Below, piece by piece: positions 14,605 to 17,451 of a DNA stretch of 17,451 nucleotides (positions within the stretch are counted from its first letter, which is position 1; each line of letters begins with the position of its first letter). A model generated the notes under the pieces. That model ran no database searches and was not told the origin of the DNA. It saw only the letters and a list, made by a program, of their open reading frames with translations. This stretch comes from Azonexus sp. (GTDB lineage Bacteria; Pseudomonadota; Gammaproteobacteria; Burkholderiales; Rhodocyclaceae), in contig JAKLLI010000059.1 of the NCBI GenBank assembly GCA_023150195.1, positions 1-17,451 on the forward strand, in the 5' to 3' direction. The translations under genes and the position numbers were made by a program.

Positions 14605-15603
14605 ATGAAAATCCGTCTGGCCGCGCTCCTGCTCGGCATCCTTGTTTCGTGTGGCGCAGCCATCGCCGAACCGCAATTGCGTATCGGCACGCTGGCCCCG
14701 AAAAACTCCCTCTACCACCGCCAGCTGATGGCGCTGGGCGAAGCCTGGCGCACGGCGCAGGGCGGCGGCAAATATCTGGTCTATCCCGATGGCAGCCAGG
14801 GTGGCGAGACCGACATGGTGCGGCGGATGCGCATTGGTCAGTTGCAGGGGGGACTGATGTCGGTGGTCGGGCTGCGTGAAATCGAGCCGTCGATTGCGGC
14901 CTTGCAGGCGATGCCGCTGATGTTCCGTAGCTGGGAGGAAGTCGATTACGTGCGCGAAAAAATGCGTCCGGCGATGGAGCAGAAATTTCTCGACAAAGGC
15001 TTTGTCGTGCTCGCCTGGGGCGATGCCGGCTGGGTCCGCTTTTTTTCGAAGCAGCCGGGCCTGCATCCGGACGACTTCAAGCGCATGAAGTTTTTTGCCT
15101 GGGGCGGCGAAGCCGAGCAACAGGAAATCATGAAGCGTCTCGGCTACACGCCGGTACCGCTGGAAACGGCCGACATCCTGCCGGCGATCCAGACCGGCAT
15201 GATCGATGCCGTGCCGTGCACGCCATATTTCGCGCTGGCCACCCAGATTTATCAAACCGCCCCCAATATGCTGGACATGAACTGGGCGCCCATCGTCGGC
15301 GCGCTGGTGGTCACCCGCAAGGCCTGGGATGCCATGACGCCGGAGGCCCAGCAAAAGGTGCGCGAAGCCGGCGCCCTGGCTGGTGCCCAGATTCGCGCCC
15401 AGGCGCGCAAGGAAGTGGATGAAGCGGTCGAGGCCATGAAAAAACGCGGTCTTGCGGTCAACACGCCGAATCCGGAACAAATGAAAGCCTGGCGTACGCT
15501 GGCCGACACCCTGTATCCGCAGATTCGCGGCACGCTGGTGCCGGCGGCCACCTTTGATGAAGTGCTGGGCCATCTCAAGGCCTACCGCGCTGGCCGGCAC
15601 TAA
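14605..15603 (+). CDS. TRAP transporter substrate-binding protein, DctP family
   Basis: This is the 332-residue periplasmic binding protein of a TRAP transporter. A signal peptide (residues 1-21, ending AIA before EP) precedes the mature start LRIGTLAPKNSLYHRQL. Typical DctP elements follow: GGETDMVRRMRIGQLQGG (about 67-84), the MPLMFRSWEE hinge region, WGDAGWVRFFSKQPG, and the domain-crossing helix LETADILPAIQTGMIDAV. CGGAGAA lies six bases before ATG 14605. The family usually binds carboxylates through an arginine. In TatT-associated members the ligand is uncertain and may be hydrophobic. It is flanked by tatT upstream and the permease 3 bases downstream. Confidence 0.9.
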   Translation: MKIRLAALLLGILVSCGAAIAEPQLRIGTLAPKNSLYHRQLMALGEAWRTAQGGGKYLVYPDGSQGGETDMVRRMRIGQLQGGLMSVVGLREIEPSIAALQAMPLMFRSWEEVDYVREKMRPAMEQKFLDKGFVVLAWGDAGWVRFFSKQPGLHPDDFKRMKFFAWGGEAEQQEIMKRLGYTPVPLETADILPAIQTGMIDAVPCTPYFALATQIYQTAPNMLDMNWAPIVGALVVTRKAWDAMTPEAQQKVREAGALAGAQIRAQARKEVDEAVEAMKKRGLAVNTPNPEQMKAWRTLADTLYPQIRGTLVPAATFDEVLGHLKAYRAGRH

Positions 15604-15606
15604 GCC

Positions 15607-17421
15607 ATGCTCGCCCGTTTCCGCCATCTGCCCGAAACCCTGCTGGCCGGCGGTGCGCTGAGTCTGATGTTGCTGCTGCCGCTGGGCGAAATGGGCTTGC
15701 GGCCCCTGCTCGGCAAAGGCATCGCCAATGCGCCGCTGTTCGTCCAGCATCTGGGATTGGTGCTGGCCATGTTCGGTGCCTTGCTGGCCGAACGGGCCGG
15801 TCATCTGACCTCGCTGGGGGCGGGCCTCGCCGCTGCACCGGACCCGCGTGTACGCGGGCTCGCCCGTGCTTTCGCCCATGCCGGCGGCGGGCTGATCTGC
15901 GGCATGCTGGCGCAAAGCAGCTGGACCTTCGTTCGCGAAGAAATGGCCGTTGCGCATGCCATTGCCTATGACATTCCCGGCTGGCTGTTTCAGGTGGCCA
16001 TGCCGGCTGGCTTTGCCCTGCTGGGCTATCGTCTGGCCAGTCGCGAGGCGAAAGACTGGCGTGGACGGCTCGCGGCCTTGGCCTTGTTGGTCCTCGGCGC
16101 CTGGGTTGTGGCGCAGTTCGACGGCCTGAGCCTGCCGTTCTGGCCGATCGCTCTCGCCCTGCTGCTGCTCCTTGCCTGCGGGGCGCCGATTTTTGTCGTG
16201 CTGGGCGGCCTGGCGCTCGGCCTGTTCTGGAGCGAAGGGCAGCCGCTGGCCGCCGTGCCGCTCAGCCATTACCAGATCACGGTCAATCCCTCACTGCCGG
16301 CCTTGCCCTTGTTTACGCTGGCCGGGCTGATTTTTGCGCGCACCGGCGCGGCGACCCGACTGGGGACACTGTTCACCGCCCTGTTTGGTGGTGGCGCCCG
16401 GGGGACGGCGATTGCCGGTGCCGTGCTTTGTTCCTGTTTTACCGCGTTGACCGGCGGCAGCGGAGTGACGATTTTGGCGCTGGGGGGCTTGCTCCTGCCC
16501 CTGCTGACGCAGGCGGGGTTTCCCGAACGCCGCGGGATCGGGCTGGTCACCAGCGCCAGTGCCCTGGGCGTGCTGCTGGCGCCTTCGGTGCCGTTGATCA
16601 TGTTTGCCATCATCGCCCGCGTGCCGATCAACACCATGTTCCTCGCGGGGGTACTGCCGGCGCTGGCCATGATTTTTTTCCTGCTGGTGGTCGGGGGCTT
16701 TCTCAGGCAGGACCTGCTTGCGGTCAACGCGCTGGCTCAACCCAAAATGGCGTCGGATCTGCGCGCAGCGCGCAAGGCCGCCTGGGCCGCCCGCTGGGAA
16801 ATCCTGGCACCGGTGGTGGCCATCGGCTCACTCGCCGGCGGGGTCGCCACGCCGACGGAAAGCGCGGCGCTGACGGCGGCCTACGCCTTGCTCACCCAGG
16901 TGGTTTTTCATCGCGAACTGGATCGCCGGGGCGTCGGACGTGCCCTGCTCGGCTGCGCCGAAGTGATCGGCGGCATCATGCTGATTCTTGGCATGGCGCT
17001 GGGGCTGACCAATTTCCTGATCGACGCCGGCATTCCCGATGCGGCGATTGACTGGGTGCAATCGGTCTTGCCCAACAAGTGGGCCTTCCTGATCGCCTTG
17101 AATGTTTTCCTGCTGCTGGCCGGGGCGCTGATGGAAATCTACGCGGCGATCGTGGTGCTGGTGCCGCTGCTCCTGCCGGTGGCACTGGCCTACGGCATAG
17201 ACCCCGTGCATTTCGGGATCATTTTTCTGGCCAATATCGAAATGGGCTTCCTCTGTCCGCCTGCCGGCATGAACCTGTATTTTTCGTCGGCGATGTTCAA
17301 CAAGCCGGTGCGTGAGGTGGCGATGTCGGTGGCGCCGGCGGTGCTGGCGATCTTTCTCGGCTCACTGACGATTTCGCTCTTGCCGTTTCTGGCGACCTGG
17401 CTGCCTCAGCGCTTGATGTAG
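15607..17421 (+). CDS. TRAP transporter permease, fused DctQ-DctM (small and large subunits)
   Basis: This 604-residue inner-membrane protein joins both TRAP permease subunits and would use an ion gradient to import the ligand delivered by the DctP protein. The N-terminal 170 or so residues form the four-helix DctQ part. From about residue 178 the DctM part follows, with GAPIFVVLGGLALGLF, PALPLFTLAGLIFARTG, the TGGSGVTILALGGLLLP stretch, a GGVATPTESAALTAAYAL loop and GFLCPPAGMNLYF near the end. These GG and TPTE segments are DctM signatures. The ATG 15607 is 3 bases after the binding-protein stop and depends on coupling. The stop codon overlaps the end of an opposing gene by 16 bases. Confidence 0.92.
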   Translation: MLARFRHLPETLLAGGALSLMLLLPLGEMGLRPLLGKGIANAPLFVQHLGLVLAMFGALLAERAGHLTSLGAGLAAAPDPRVRGLARAFAHAGGGLICGMLAQSSWTFVREEMAVAHAIAYDIPGWLFQVAMPAGFALLGYRLASREAKDWRGRLAALALLVLGAWVVAQFDGLSLPFWPIALALLLLLACGAPIFVVLGGLALGLFWSEGQPLAAVPLSHYQITVNPSLPALPLFTLAGLIFARTGAATRLGTLFTALFGGGARGTAIAGAVLCSCFTALTGGSGVTILALGGLLLPLLTQAGFPERRGIGLVTSASALGVLLAPSVPLIMFAIIARVPINTMFLAGVLPALAMIFFLLVVGGFLRQDLLAVNALAQPKMASDLRAARKAAWAARWEILAPVVAIGSLAGGVATPTESAALTAAYALLTQVVFHRELDRRGVGRALLGCAEVIGGIMLILGMALGLTNFLIDAGIPDAAIDWVQSVLPNKWAFLIALNVFLLLAGALMEIYAAIVVLVPLLLPVALAYGIDPVHFGIIFLANIEMGFLCPPAGMNLYFSSAMFNKPVREVAMSVAPAVLAIFLGSLTISLLPFLATWLPQRLM

Positions 17422-17451
17422 CGGAGATCGACCAGCGCCGGGTCGTCGGCA
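17406..17451 (-). CDS. 3' end of an unidentified convergent gene (partial)
   Basis: On the complement, the last bases read as an open frame ending ADDPALVDLRYIKR and a TGA at 17406-17408. The codons look like coding sequence for this organism, and the frame ends close to the permease stop, as convergent neighbours here do. Only 14 residues are visible, so no function can be given. Confidence 0.4.
   Translation of the reverse strand, partial: ADDPALVDLRYIKR

Noticed and set aside
13639..16269. 876-residue open frame on the minus strand
   Set aside because: It is antisense to the tatT, dctP and permease genes, with low-complexity glutamine, arginine and histidine composition and no recognisable domain.

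Overview
The window is about 17.4 kb of GC-rich, densely packed, gram-negative DNA. Codon usage, the gene order pstSCAB-phoU-phoB-phoR and the protein sequences fit a betaproteobacterium, plausibly Rhodocyclales (Dechloromonas/Azonexus/Zoogloea-like). The class is fairly secure and the order is a guess. No tRNA, rRNA, CRISPR array or insertion sequence was seen, and no gap without a gene exceeds about 145 bases.

Region 1 (1-6331, + strand) is the phosphate uptake and regulation operon. It holds pstS (5' end cut by the window edge), pstC, pstA, pstB, phoU, phoB and phoR. phoR is broken: the reading frame changes just before the histidine box and the linker between the PAS and kinase domains is missing. 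A strong UUCG hairpin separates pstS from pstC. Region 2 (6332-9514) has a PhoD-like phosphatase, whose ribosome-binding site and start codon lie inside a long hairpin, and a convergent methyl-accepting chemotaxis protein.

Region 3 (9515-13679) looks like a phosphate-starvation lipid-remodelling island. A run of CTGTCAC-like repeats at exact 11-base spacing (a Pho box array) sits just upstream of a PlcP/LpxH-like metallophosphoesterase. That gene runs directly into a GT4 glycosyltransferase. After a bidirectional terminator and a small cyclic-nucleotide-binding protein on the other strand, a diacylglycerol kinase gene (dgkA) overlaps a second GT4 glycosyltransferase. By analogy with the known PlcP-Agt pathway, the enzymes would strip phosphate head groups from phospholipids, convert the diacylglycerol to glycolipid, or recycle it to phosphatidic acid through DgkA.

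Region 4 (13729-17421) is a TRAP transporter of the TPAT type: a TatT lipoprotein with a frameshifted C-terminus, a DctP-type binding protein and a fused DctQ-DctM permease. The last bases carry the 3' end of an opposing gene.

The most interesting signals are the Pho-box-controlled lipid island next to pst-pho, the disrupted phoR, and the hairpin that covers the start of the PhoD-like gene.
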